Below, one piece after another: positions 27,300 to 36,289 of a DNA stretch of 64,000 bases (positions are counted from its first letter, which is position 1; each line of letters begins with the position of its first letter). The notes beneath the pieces were generated by a model. It searched no databases. It was not told the DNA's origin and saw nothing but the letters and a program-made list of their open reading frames with translations. Origin of the DNA: Burkholderia paludis. Its GTDB lineage: Bacteria; Pseudomonadota; Gammaproteobacteria; Burkholderiales; Burkholderiaceae. The stretch is taken from NCBI RefSeq assembly GCF_000732615.1, contig NZ_JPGL01000014.1, positions 114,466 to 178,465 on the forward strand, in the 5' to 3' direction. The position numbers were made by a program, and so were the translations under genes.

Positions 27300-27306
27300 C
27301 GGTGCG

Positions 27307-27357
27307 CGCCGCGGCCCGCCGGCCGGCCTTCGTGGTCGGCGCGGGCCGGCCGCGGCG
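27307..27357 (+). terminator. Hairpin after orbA
   Basis: A 10-bp GC-rich stem, CGCCGCGGCC at 27307-27316 and GGCCGCGGCG at 27348-27357, begins 7 bases after the orbA stop; TCTTCG follows. Probable transcription end. Confidence 0.45.
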
Positions 27358-27760
27358 TCTTCGCATGCGTTTTCCGCTGTAACCATCCCGAAGACCATCC
27401 CGCCCGCGGCCGCTCGGGCCGAACCGCCGGCAGCGCTTCAGGGCGGCGCGCGCTGCGTGGCGGCGCTGCCCGAAGGCCTCGACGAGCGCCATATGTCCCG
27501 CGGGCGCGACCGGGCGCACCACATGCTCCGGCCCTGTCCGGCTGCGATGAAGAAGCGCAGGCGTGGCGCGACGACGTGCACGGCGCCATGGCGCCGAGGC
27601 GAAAGCCTCGCGACAGCGTGGGGCCCGACCACCGGCCCGCGCACCGTGTCCGGCCCAGCAACCATTGGTTGCTACCGCGACGACTTTTCGGCTGCCCGGT
27701 TGCCATCGAACCGGCTATCCTTGCCTGCACCATCCCCACGGCACACAAGGAGACGACATC
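27358..27760. other. Non-coding stretch between orbA and the amidohydrolase
   Basis: About 400 bases with no gene I can support. In known loci pvdF and orbL would lie here, but I see no remnant of either. The amidohydrolase promoter and its ribosome site (AAGGAG, 27747-27752) are in the last part. Confidence 0.5.
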
Positions 27761-28924
27761 GTGACGCACAGCGTGATTCCCGCCGGCCTCGCCGACGAAA
27801 TGATCGAAATCCGGCACCGCATCCACGCCCACCCCGAGCTGGGCTTCGAGGAGTTCGCGACCAGCGATCTCGTCGCGGCGCAGTTGCAGTCGTGGGGCTA
27901 CGCGGTGCATCGCGGGCTCGGCGGCACGGGCGTCGTCGCGCAGCTGAAGGCGGGCGACGGCACGCAGCGCCTCGGCCTGCGCGCCGACATGGACGCGCTG
28001 CCGATCCACGAGGCGACCGGCCTGCCATACCAGAGCACGATTCCGGGCAAGATGCACGCGTGCGGCCACGACGGCCATACCGCGATGCTGCTCGCGGCCG
28101 CGAAGCACCTGGCGCGCGAGCGCCGTTTCTCGGGCACGCTGAACCTGATTTTCCAGCCGGCCGAGGAAGGGCTCGGCGGCGCGAAGAAGATGCTCGACGA
28201 AGGGCTGTTCGAGCAGTTCCCGTGCGACGCGATCTTCGCGATGCACAACATGCCGGGCTTCCCGACCGGCAAGTTCGGTTTCCTGCCGGGGCCGTTCATG
28301 GCGTCGTCGGATACGGTGATCGTCGACGTGCAAGGCCGCGGCGGCCACGGGGCGGTTCCCCACAAGGCGGTCGATTCGGTGGTCGTGTGCGCGCAGATCG
28401 TCATCGCGCTGCAGACGATCGTGTCGCGCAACGTGTCGCCGCTCGACATGGCGATCGTCACGGTCGGCGCGATCCACGCGGGCGAAGCGCCGAACGTGAT
28501 TCCCGATCGCGCGCAGATGCGCCTGTCGGTGCGCGCGCTGAAGCCGGAGGTGCGCGACCTGCTCGAGACGCGCATCAAGGAAGTCGTGCATGCGCAGGCG
28601 GCCGTGTTCGGCGCGACCGCGACGATCGACTACCAGCGCCGCTACCCGGTGCTCGTCAACGATGTCGAAATGACCGCGTTCGCACGCAACGTCGCGCGCG
28701 AGTGGGTCGGCGATGCCAACCTGATCGACGAGATGGTGCCGCTGACCGGCAGCGAGGATTTCGCGTTCCTGCTCGAGAAGCGGCCGGGCTGCTACCTGAT
28801 CATCGGCAACGGCGACGGGGAGGGCGGCTGCATGGTGCACAACCCCGGCTACGACTTCAACGACGCGGCGCTGCCGACGGGCGCGTCGTACTGGGTCAAG
28901 CTGGCCGAGGCGTTTCTGGTGTGA
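27761..28924 (+). CDS. M20D family amidohydrolase (hippurate hydrolase-like)
   Basis: 387 residues from a GTG at 27761, fixed by AAGGAG 8 bases upstream. The metal site motifs of M20D peptidases are present: RADMDALPI, KMHACGHDGHTAMLL, QPAEEG, and a late His in MVHNPGYDFND, with a dimerisation lid domain between. These enzymes remove N-acyl or aminoacyl groups from amino acids. It stands alone between the siderophore and cobalamin loci, and converges with the cobB operon; no link to either is shown. Confidence 0.85.
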   Translation: MTHSVIPAGLADEMIEIRHRIHAHPELGFEEFATSDLVAAQLQSWGYAVHRGLGGTGVVAQLKAGDGTQRLGLRADMDALPIHEATGLPYQSTIPGKMHACGHDGHTAMLLAAAKHLARERRFSGTLNLIFQPAEEGLGGAKKMLDEGLFEQFPCDAIFAMHNMPGFPTGKFGFLPGPFMASSDTVIVDVQGRGGHGAVPHKAVDSVVVCAQIVIALQTIVSRNVSPLDMAIVTVGAIHAGEAPNVIPDRAQMRLSVRALKPEVRDLLETRIKEVVHAQAAVFGATATIDYQRRYPVLVNDVEMTAFARNVAREWVGDANLIDEMVPLTGSEDFAFLLEKRPGCYLIIGNGDGEGGCMVHNPGYDFNDAALPTGASYWVKLAEAFLV

Positions 28925-28982
28925 CGGGGCCGCCCGGCTGCGCTCCGGGCCTGCCGCGACGAGCCGTCCGACACCGGTCGCG

Positions 28983-30287
28983 CTAGATCGCGCTACCGCT
29001 GAACAGCGCCGTCACGGCTTCCGGATTCGACGGCCAGTACATGTGCATGTAGGTCGCGACGATCGCGCCCGCGCGATAGACGGCCTCGCCGCTGCCCGCA
29101 TCGCCGTCGGGCCGGGTCGCGCACGCGGCCGGCTCGAGCGGCGTCGCGAGCCGCGAGTAGTGGAACGTATGGCCGCGCAGCGCGCCGGTACGCGTGGCGA
29201 GCTGCTGCATGCCGAGCGCCGCGAACCGGCGCTGCATCGTCGCATGGCCCGGCAGCAGGCCGAGCATCGGCGCCGTCGCGCCGTCGACGTCGGTCAGCGA
29301 TTCGCACAGATAGACCATCCCTCCGCATTCCGCGACGATCGGCCGGCCGGCCGCGGCATGCTCGCGAATCGATCGCGCGGCCACGGCGTTGGCCGCGAGC
29401 GTCGCCGCGTGCAGTTCCGGGTAGCCGCCCGGCAGGAACAGCGCGTCGCAATCGTCCGGCACGGGCTCGTCGGCCAGCGGCGAGAAGAACGCCGCCTGCG
29501 CGCCGAGCGTGGCGAGCAGCGCGAGATTCGCCGGATAGATGAACGAGAACGCGGCGTCGCGGGCGACGGCGATCCGCTTGCCGGCGAGCCCGCGCGGCAC
29601 CGGCGCGGCGGCGTCGAGCTCCGCGAACGCGATCGCGGGCGGCAACTGCGCGAGCGACGTGCCTGCCAGCACATCGGCCGCGCGCTCGAGCCGTGCGTCG
29701 AGATCGTCGATGTCGCCCGGCTGGTGCAGGCCGAGATGCCGTTCCGGCAACGCGATGCCCGCGTCGGCCGGCACGTGCCCGAGCCAGCGCAGGTCGTCGG
29801 GCAGCGCCTGCTGCAGCAGCGCCGCGTGCCGGGCCGAGCCGACGCGGTTCGCCAGCACGCCGTGAAACGGCAGCGCCGGCCGGAACCGCGCGAGCCCGAA
29901 CGCGATCGCCGCGAACGTCTGCGCCATCGCCTTCGCCGAAATGACCGCGACCACCGGTACGCCGAACGCGACCGCGAGATCGGCGCTGCTCGGCGTGCCG
30001 TCGAACAGCCCCATCACGCCTTCGATCAGGATCAGGTCCGCCTCGCGCGCGGCCTCGGCGAGCAGCGCGCGGCACCCGGCCTCGCCGACCATCCCGAGGT
30101 CGAGCGCATGCACGGGTGCGCCGCTCGCACGTTCGAGCAGCATCGGATCGAGGAAATCCGGCCCGGTCTTGAACACGCGCACGCGGCGGCCGAGCCGGCG
30201 GTGCAGCCGCGCGAGGCCGGCCGTCACCGACGTCTTGCCCTGGCCGGACGCGGGCGCGCTGACGAACAGCGCGGGGCAGGCGGGCAC
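28983..30287 (-). CDS. cobB: Cobyrinate a,c-diamide synthase CobB
   Basis: 434 residues from the GTG at 30287, two bases after the stop of the adenosyltransferase gene. The N-terminus has the P-loop of the DTBS-like amide synthases (FVSAPASGQGKTSVTAGLAR), and the C-terminal glutaminase domain has the catalytic Cys in IVAECGGMVYL and a triad His near the end. It amidates the a and c side chains of (hydrogeno)byrinate using ATP and glutamine. Last gene of the minus-strand cobalamin operon under riboswitch 31785-31962. Confidence 0.9.
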   Translation of the reverse strand: MPACPALFVSAPASGQGKTSVTAGLARLHRRLGRRVRVFKTGPDFLDPMLLERASGAPVHALDLGMVGEAGCRALLAEAAREADLILIEGVMGLFDGTPSSADLAVAFGVPVVAVISAKAMAQTFAAIAFGLARFRPALPFHGVLANRVGSARHAALLQQALPDDLRWLGHVPADAGIALPERHLGLHQPGDIDDLDARLERAADVLAGTSLAQLPPAIAFAELDAAAPVPRGLAGKRIAVARDAAFSFIYPANLALLATLGAQAAFFSPLADEPVPDDCDALFLPGGYPELHAATLAANAVAARSIREHAAAGRPIVAECGGMVYLCESLTDVDGATAPMLGLLPGHATMQRRFAALGMQQLATRTGALRGHTFHYSRLATPLEPAACATRPDGDAGSGEAVYRAGAIVATYMHMYWPSNPEAVTALFSGSAI

Positions 30288-30289
30288 GC

Positions 30290-30892
30290 TCAGAACTCCA
30301 CGCCGCGCTGCGCCTTCACGCCTTGCTCCTTGTACGGATGCTTGACGAGGCGCATTTCGGTGACGAGATCGGCCGCGTCGATCAGCGCATCGGGCGCGTG
30401 CCGCCCGGTGACGACGACGTGCACCGAATCCGGCCGGGCGGCGAGCGTCGCGAGCACTTCGTCGAGCGGCAGGTATTCGTACTTCAGCACCGTGTTCAGT
30501 TCGTCGAGGATCACCATCCGGTAGTCGCCGCTTTCGATCATCCGGCGCGCCTCGTCCCAGCCCTTGCGGGCAGTCGCGATATCGGCGTCGCGGTTCTGCG
30601 TGTTCCACGTATAGCCGTCGCCCATCGTCACGAAATCGCATTGCGCGACCGCGCCGAGGAAGTCGCGCTCGGACGTGTGCAGCGCGCCCTTGATGAACTG
30701 CACGACGCCGAGCCGCATGCCGTGGCCGAGCACCCGCACGGCCATGCCGAACGCGGCGGTGCTCTTGCCCTTGCCGTTGCCGGTGTTGACGATCAGCAGG
30801 CCCTTTTCGTTGACGGCGGCAGCCTGCTTCTTCTCGTGGCCGGCGCGGCGGCGTTCGGTCATCCGTTGATGGGATTCTGCGTCGGTTTTCAT
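30290..30892 (-). CDS. cobO: Cob(I)yrinic acid a,c-diamide adenosyltransferase (CobO/BtuR)
   Basis: 200 residues, the usual CobA/CobO/BtuR length. The modified P-loop NTGNGKGKSTAAFGMAVR binds ATP, and the family segments FIKGALHTSERDFL and MVILDELNTVLKY follow. It adds the 5'-deoxyadenosyl group to cobalt. It is placed 37 bases after cobE and 2 bases before cobB in the same direction, so it belongs to one operon. Confidence 0.93.
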   Translation of the reverse strand: MKTDAESHQRMTERRRAGHEKKQAAAVNEKGLLIVNTGNGKGKSTAAFGMAVRVLGHGMRLGVVQFIKGALHTSERDFLGAVAQCDFVTMGDGYTWNTQNRDADIATARKGWDEARRMIESGDYRMVILDELNTVLKYEYLPLDEVLATLAARPDSVHVVVTGRHAPDALIDAADLVTEMRLVKHPYKEQGVKAQRGVEF

Positions 30893-30929
30893 CGGAATCG
30901 TCCTGTCGAAAGAAAGCGGAACAAAGGGT

Positions 30930-31307
30930 TCAGAGCGGGCCGGCGAGCGCGACCGTCACGCCGTCCCGGATCAATTTGGGGCCCAGCAACCGGCCGTGGG
31001 GCGCCGCGAGCCGCGCGCACGGCTCGGCCACGCCCGCGACGCCGAAGCGCGCGAGCGCGGCATTCGACGCACCGCTCGCGGCCAGTTCGGGGCGGCTCGC
31101 GAGCAGCGCCGCGTCGAACGCGACCAGCGGCCAGCCGCGTCGCGCGCACACCGTGCGCAGCGCGCGGGCACGCGCCTTGTCGGCGAGCGTCGCGACGAGC
31201 GCCGGTTCTGCGTCAGGATAGCGCGCCAGCGCGGCGCGGATCGCGGCGTCGAGCTGCGCGGCCGTCGCGCCCGCGCGAAATCCGACGCCGAGCGCGACGC
31301 GCATCAT
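30930..31307 (-). CDS. cobE: CobE / CbiG C-terminal domain protein
   Basis: 125 residues from the ATG at 31307, which overlaps the stop of the preceding methyltransferase fragment (ATGA). It matches the small CobE fold equal to the C-terminal domain of CbiG: VALGVGFRAGATAAQLDAAI at the start and LVATLADKARARALRTVCAR in the middle. The exact role of CobE in cobalamin synthesis is not settled. A similar domain also occurs inside the CbiG-CobJ fusion at 51741-53459. Confidence 0.78.
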   Translation of the reverse strand: MMRVALGVGFRAGATAAQLDAAIRAALARYPDAEPALVATLADKARARALRTVCARRGWPLVAFDAALLASRPELAASGASNAALARFGVAGVAEPCARLAAPHGRLLGPKLIRDGVTVALAGPL

Positions 31308-31570
31308 GCGCCGCCGCCGAGCGCGATGCGCACCGCGGGATCGCTGGCGAGCGCCGCGACGCGGCCGATCACGACGATCGCCGGCGAACCGATGCCGGCG
31401 GCGCCGACCCGTTCGACCAGCGTCCCGAGTGTCGCGAGCACGTGCCGCTGTTCGGGGCGCGTCGCATTCTCGATGGCCGCGCACGGCGTGTCGCCGGGCA
31501 GGCCGCCGTCGCGCAGCGCCGTCGCGATCGCGTCGAGCCGGCGGATGCCCATGTAGATCACGATCGTCAT
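31304..31570 (-). pseudogene. Truncated uroporphyrinogen-III C-methyltransferase
   Basis: 88 codons remain. MTIVIYMGIRRLDAIATAL, ATRPEQRHVLATLGTL and GSPAIVVIGRVAAL match the C-terminal third of SUMT (CobA/CysG-C) enzymes. The N-terminal SAM-binding half of about 160 residues, including the GPGDPELLT motif, is absent; only about 215 bases separate this fragment from the riboswitch, too few to hold it. The stop still overlaps cobE. The remaining frame is open and could be made as a short peptide, but it cannot be an active enzyme. Confidence 0.7.
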
Positions 31571-31784
31571 GCGCGTTGCCATCAGCCACGCGCGGCTCAT
31601 CGCGCGCGGCACGGCGCGGACCCGGTCGAAACAGTGGAAAGGGGCAGGCGGGCGGCCGAATGGCGGCCGGCGGACAGGCAAGGCATGGCGGATCGGGCGA
31701 AGCCCGCGCGGACGCGGACGGAATGCGCGCCCCAGCCGTCCCCCGCGGATCGGGCGTTCGGCGAGCGTCGGGCTCGCCCCTTGC

Positions 31785-31962
31785 GTCGGCCGGTATCCGG
31801 GCTGGCCGCTTGCCGGGCCGCAGCCTTCCCGCCCGGCTGACGGGCAGTGGCATCGCGGGCGGCCCGGGCGCGTGCGCGGAAAGCGCGTCGCGCGGGCGGC
31901 GTACCGTTGCGGGGACAGCACAGGCCGGGCGGTCGTCCGCCTCCTGTTTCCCGTTTAACCGC
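31785..31962 (-). promoter_or_regulatory. Cobalamin riboswitch (upstream of cobE-cobO-cobB)
   Basis: On the minus strand the conserved parts follow in order: TTAAACGGGAAACAGGAGG, CTGTGCTGTCCCCGCAACGG, the GCCACTG segment, GGGAAGGCTG (B12 box region) and CAGCCCGGATACCGGCC. With vitamin B12 bound it should shut down the operon. Its target begins with the truncated methyltransferase. The gap 31571-32091 holds nothing else I recognise. Confidence 0.88.
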
Positions 31963-32091
31963 ATGCACGGAATGCGCATGCGAGCACCGAACGCGGCGCA
32001 TACGATAGCACAGCGCGCCGCTGCAAACGCATGCGGCGCAGGCACTGCCGGCGGGCGACGGCGCGCGCTGCGCGGGCCGTCGCGCCAGCGC

Positions 32092-33954
32092 TTACCGATA
32101 CAGGATCTGCCGCTTCAGATCCTTCGAGATGCTGCGCGCGGCGTCCGCCCACTCGACGAGCTTCGCGCTGCTGCACACGTTGCCGGCGAGATCGCGGTCG
32201 AGCACGCGCGTCACGTCGACCGTCCGGCCGTTGCGGCGATAGGTCGAGCGGTACGAGATTTCGCCCGCGCGGACATCGACGTCGGGCGGAATCGCGAGTA
32301 TCTCGACGTCGGCCGGCAGCGTGATCCGGTAGCGCTCCTCGAGCCGCGTCCCCGCACATACGCTGTCGATGCGCTTGTCCTTCTGCCGCAGGACGAAATC
32401 GGCGAAGTCGCGGATCCGGCCGAAATTCGGCAGCGGCGGCACCGCGAACGCGGCGGGGCCCGGCATCAGCGACAACTGGTTCAGCGTGCCGCGCAGCGCG
32501 ATCGAGAACGGCTGGTCGAGTGCGTCGAGATGATGCGGCGTCATGTGCAGCTCGCCGGAAAGGCCGGAGCGGCGCAGCATCTCGTCGGACAGCCGTTTCG
32601 GCTGAACGTAGACGAACATCTGCCGCGCATACTGGACCGCCTGGCCGTCGAGCGCGATGTCGCCCGTCATCGCCGCGTTGCCGTCAGGATCGAGATCGAG
32701 CGTGTAGGCGAGCAGCGAACGGCTGTTGCGGCCGTTTTGCGGCGGCGTGCGGATCACGTTGCCCGTCGCGGTGTCGAGCGCGGGCTTGTCGCTCGCCTCG
32801 AACGGCAACGCGCCGAACGGCAGCACCCCGGCCGTCGTATCGGCGAACGCATCGAATTCGGGCAGCCAGACGATCGCGTGATTGAACGCGAGCACGTCCG
32901 GCGCCTCGGGCAGGCGGTAGCGGTCGCCGAGGTTGACGAGCACCGTGCGGCTCTCGATGCCTTTCGCCGCGAGCAGAGCGGACAGCAGCGTCACCTGGTC
33001 CTTGCAGTCGCCGTACCGGTTCGCGAGCACGGCGTCGGCCGGGTGCGGGACCACGGGCCCGGCGCCGAAATACACGCCGACGTAACGGATGTTGCGGGCA
33101 ACCCATGCGTACAGCCGCATCGCCTGCTCGCGACGGTCGTCGACGCCCGCCGTGATCTGGTCCGCGAGCGCGCGGATCGCGTCCGCGGGCGCCTGCTTGT
33201 CGGCGGCGCGCGCCCGGTAGGCGCGCGCGATGTCCGCATAGCTGGAGAAATTGGTCGCGACGAACAGGGGGCCGCGGTCGGTCCACGCGACCGTGTTCGA
33301 CTGCTCCTCGATCGGGCCCGGCGCGGGCGTTTCATAGCGGTACACGCGGATCCGGCGCCCGTCGCGCGTCGTATCGGCCGTCGCGCTCACCTCCCTTGCC
33401 TCGATCGCGACGGCCATGGCGGCCGGCGTATCGAGCGTGATGCTCGCGGCGCGGTAGTCCTCGGTCGGCGGAAACGCGAGCTGCACGCTGAATTTGCCGG
33501 GGAACAGCGTATCCGTGTCGGTCAGCGTGTATGAAAGCCGGATCGAGTCGCCTTTCGCGAGCGCGGGAAACGCGACGATGCGCAGGTGTTCGGCGCTGAA
33601 TTGCGGCGCCGCGGCCGTGACCGGCGCCGGCCGGTCGAAGATGCCGTGCTGGACGTCGACCGGTACCGTCGAGCCGTCGGCATGCACGGTCTGGGCGGCG
33701 TTGATGTCGAGCGTCTGGAGCTGCGCGTTGTACTGCAGCACGTATTGGCCGAAGCGGGCGATTGCGGCATCGGTCAGCAGCTTGACCGACAGGTCGACCT
33801 GCGCGGTGCGCCGGCCGGAGGCGTCGACCCTGATCGTGTTGTCGAGTCGCTCGACCTGGTAGTCGGCGGCGAAAGCGATCGGCGGCGCGAGCGTCAGGCA
33901 CGCGGCGATGCCGAAGCGCGCAAGGCGCGAAAGGGAAGTGCGATGTCGAATCAT
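32092..33954 (-). CDS. DUF3857 and transglutaminase-like domain protein
   Basis: 620 residues. A signal peptide (LARFGIAACLTLAPPIAFA) sends it out of the cytoplasm. Residues about 50-210 form the DUF3857 domain; a transglutaminase-like core follows with a Cys-His-Asp set in NRYGDCKDQVTLLSALL, VLAFNHAIVWLP and EFDAFADTTAG, and a C-terminal beta-rich region. Members are widespread exported proteins without a settled role; a periplasmic protein-processing task is possible. It is a single gene between two cobalamin operons. Confidence 0.85.
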   Translation of the reverse strand: MIRHRTSLSRLARFGIAACLTLAPPIAFAADYQVERLDNTIRVDASGRRTAQVDLSVKLLTDAAIARFGQYVLQYNAQLQTLDINAAQTVHADGSTVPVDVQHGIFDRPAPVTAAAPQFSAEHLRIVAFPALAKGDSIRLSYTLTDTDTLFPGKFSVQLAFPPTEDYRAASITLDTPAAMAVAIEAREVSATADTTRDGRRIRVYRYETPAPGPIEEQSNTVAWTDRGPLFVATNFSSYADIARAYRARAADKQAPADAIRALADQITAGVDDRREQAMRLYAWVARNIRYVGVYFGAGPVVPHPADAVLANRYGDCKDQVTLLSALLAAKGIESRTVLVNLGDRYRLPEAPDVLAFNHAIVWLPEFDAFADTTAGVLPFGALPFEASDKPALDTATGNVIRTPPQNGRNSRSLLAYTLDLDPDGNAAMTGDIALDGQAVQYARQMFVYVQPKRLSDEMLRRSGLSGELHMTPHHLDALDQPFSIALRGTLNQLSLMPGPAAFAVPPLPNFGRIRDFADFVLRQKDKRIDSVCAGTRLEERYRITLPADVEILAIPPDVDVRAGEISYRSTYRRNGRTVDVTRVLDRDLAGNVCSSAKLVEWADAARSISKDLKRQILYR

Positions 33955-34633
33955 GTGTGAAACCGGTCGTCAGGAATCGGGGTGGAGAAGGCGTGCGGGG
34001 AACCCGGTGCCGCATGGCGCCGGCCGGCGCGCATGCGCGCATGCACGCCGAGCCGTTGCCGTTACCGCGGGTCTTTTCATGCCGCATCCTCGCAGGTTGG
34101 CGATCGCGGACGTGGCGGACGACCGCGATCGGATGTGCTTCTCGTCGTGTGGAACGTCACGCATACCGCCTTGCCGCACGCGGCATTTACAGAATGACGT
34201 ACGAGCCGGCCAGGATTTTTGCGATCGCCGCGAAGGAAACGGCCCGCGCCTTCGCCGGGAACGGAAAAATGAGTGCCATAGTCAACCACACGACGACGGC
34301 AACGTACAACCGGAACGTGCGCATGGATCGCATCGATGTCGACAAAGGCACGGGCAACGGATCCGACCGTAGCCAGCGCGCGCCGACCCGTCCATCCCCG
34401 CAGCTTCTTCCGGCAGGTCGTTTGCGCGACGGAACCCGACCCGGTCGGGCATCGCGCTCGCCGGCCGATCGCGGCGGATGATTGAACGATCGTCAACGCA
34501 GCCGTGTCCGGTCGGGCACGCCGCGCGCACCGCGGGCGGATACGAGCGACGGGATCGTGCAACGGCAATGCGCCGGCGGCGGCCCCGCCGTCCGCCTTGA
34601 CGCTCCCGCCCGCTGCACCTACACTCGCACGCG
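33955..34633. other. Long region without a confirmed gene, upstream of the second riboswitch
   Basis: About 680 bases. The start of the DUF3857 gene should have its promoter here, and the cobW-cobN transcript should begin near the 3' end. The only possible coding feature is the small minus-strand frame at 34187-34333, listed separately. Confidence 0.5.
34187..34333 (-). CDS. Possible small membrane protein
   Basis: 48 codons from ATG 34333 (a second ATG is at 34324). The product has two hydrophobic stretches (RLYVAVVVWLTMALIF and SFAAIAKILAGSYVIL) split by a basic loop. There is no good ribosome site, codon bias is weaker than in neighbouring genes, and no family is recognised. It could be chance. 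Confidence 0.3.
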   Translation of the reverse strand: MRSMRTFRLYVAVVVWLTMALIFPFPAKARAVSFAAIAKILAGSYVIL

Positions 34634-34868
34634 TTTCGGTGCTCGCGCGCGCCCGCCGGCGCGCGCAGTTAAACGGGAAACAGGAAGCGAGCCCGCACCG
34701 CGGCCGCGCCAACCTGTGCTGCCCCCGCAACGGTAAGCGAACGCGTCGCGCCATGCGCGATGCAGCGCCGCTTCGCCGCATGCCGCGCGCATGCGGACGA
34801 CCGCCACTGGATGCCGCGCGCATCCGGGAAGGCGAAGCGGCGTGTTCGTCAGCCCGGATACCGGCCCA
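34634..34868 (+). promoter_or_regulatory. Cobalamin riboswitch (upstream of cobW-cobN)
   Basis: The conserved parts are clear: GTTAAACGGGAAACAGGAAG at about 34668, CTGTGCTGCCCCCGCAACGG (34714-34733), GCCACTGG (34803), CCGGGAAGGCG and CAGCCCGGATACCGGCC ending at 34866. It controls the cobW-cobN-chlI/D operon that begins 336 bases downstream. The leader 34869-35203 has no confirmed gene. Confidence 0.9.
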
Positions 34869-35203
34869 AACGTTGGGGTTCAGCGCCGCGGGGAGGCGGC
34901 GCATCGTCCACGGCCGCAGCAGGCCCGACGCCCGCGCCTGTCCCGCTTCCTCCGCCCCGCGCGCATGCACCCGGCCGGCGCGGCGAACGGCACGCGGCAC
35001 GCGCCGGGCCGGCGGCAGCCGTGTTGGCATTCACGATGTCGACCGTTCGCAAGGATGCACCATGCCCGATTCGTCGTTCCGACCGCCCCGCGACCGTGCG
35101 TCCGGTGCGTGCGGCGAATGTCCCGCGATCCGCCCGATGAACCGCCACGCCGCTCCCGACGCGACGATCCCGGCCTGATTCCTTCTTCGACACTGGACCT
35201 ACC

Positions 35204-36283
35204 ATGACCCTTCGCAAGCTTCCCGTCACGATCGTCACGGGCTTTCTCGGCAGCGGCAAGACCACGCTGATGCGCCACATCCTGCAGCATGCCGAGGGCC
35301 GCCGCATCGCGGTGATCGTCAACGAATTCGGCGAGCTCGGCATCGACGGCGAAATCCTCAAGGGCTGCGGCATCGGCTGCGACGACGCGCAGGGCGAAGC
35401 GTCGGGCCAGCTCTACGAACTCGCGAACGGCTGCCTGTGCTGCACCGTGCAGGAAGAGTTCTATCCGGTGATGGAGGCGCTCGTCGAACGGCGCGCGGAC
35501 ATCGACCACGTGCTGATCGAAACCTCCGGGCTCGCGCTGCCGAAGCCGCTCGTGCAGGCGTTCAACTGGCCGACGATCCGCAACAGCTTCACGGTCGACG
35601 CGGTCGTGACCGTCGTCGACGGGCCGGCCGCCGCGAGCGGCCAGTTCGCGGAAAACCCGCAGGCGGTCGACGCGCAGCGCCGCGCCGATCCGAACCTCGA
35701 CCACGAATCGCCGCTGCACGAGCTGTTCGCCGACCAGCTGTCGTCCGCCGATCTCGTGATCGTGAACAAGGCCGATCTCGTCGACGACGCGGCATTCGCG
35801 CAGATCGAAACCGCGATTCGCGACGAGATCCCGCCGCAGGTGAAGATCGTGCGCGCGACGCGCGGCGAACTCGATCTCGCGATGCTGCTCGGCCTCGAAT
35901 CGGCGTCGGAAGACACGATCCACCTGCGCCACGACCATCACGGCTCGGCCGAGGACGGCGATCACGATCACCATCACGACGATTTCGACTCGGTGGTCGT
36001 GTCGGGCGACGCCGGCTCGCGCGAAGCGACGATCGCCGCGCTGCAGCGGCTCGTCGAAACGCACACGATCTACCGCGCGAAGGGTTTCGCCGCGCTGCCC
36101 GGCGCGCCGATGCGGCTCGTGATCCAGGGCGTCGGTCGCCGCTTCGACAGCTATTTCGACCGCCGCTGGCAGGACGGCGAAACGCGCGCGAGCCGTTTCG
36201 TGCTGATCGGCGAGGATCTCGACGCCGCCGCGCTGCAGCGCGCGTTCGACGCCGCGTGCGCGGCCGAGCCGCAACAGGCATAA
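35204..36283 (+). CDS. cobW: Cobalamin biosynthesis GTPase CobW
   Basis: 359 residues of the COG0523 family. G1 P-loop GFLGSGKTTLMRHIL, the metal-binding ELANGCLCCTV (CxCC) motif, and NKAD as the guanine specificity motif are all seen. A His/Asp-rich loop follows (HDHHGSAEDGDHDHHHDD, around residues 245-263), typical for CobW and thought to bind metal. It is believed to deliver cobalt to the chelatase; its gene lies 6 bases before cobN. Confidence 0.92.
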   Translation: MTLRKLPVTIVTGFLGSGKTTLMRHILQHAEGRRIAVIVNEFGELGIDGEILKGCGIGCDDAQGEASGQLYELANGCLCCTVQEEFYPVMEALVERRADIDHVLIETSGLALPKPLVQAFNWPTIRNSFTVDAVVTVVDGPAAASGQFAENPQAVDAQRRADPNLDHESPLHELFADQLSSADLVIVNKADLVDDAAFAQIETAIRDEIPPQVKIVRATRGELDLAMLLGLESASEDTIHLRHDHHGSAEDGDHDHHHDDFDSVVVSGDAGSREATIAALQRLVETHTIYRAKGFAALPGAPMRLVIQGVGRRFDSYFDRRWQDGETRASRFVLIGEDLDAAALQRAFDAACAAEPQQA

Positions 36284-36289
36284 CGCACG

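Noticed and set aside
16410..27760. Mobile element as cause of the ornibactin gene loss
   Set aside because: No transposase, terminal inverted repeat or integrase trace is seen at either deletion site.
35062..35178. 38-codon frame between the second riboswitch and cobW, preceded by AAGGAT
   Set aside because: No recognisable family, poor composition, and its length is compatible with chance; not enough to call a gene.
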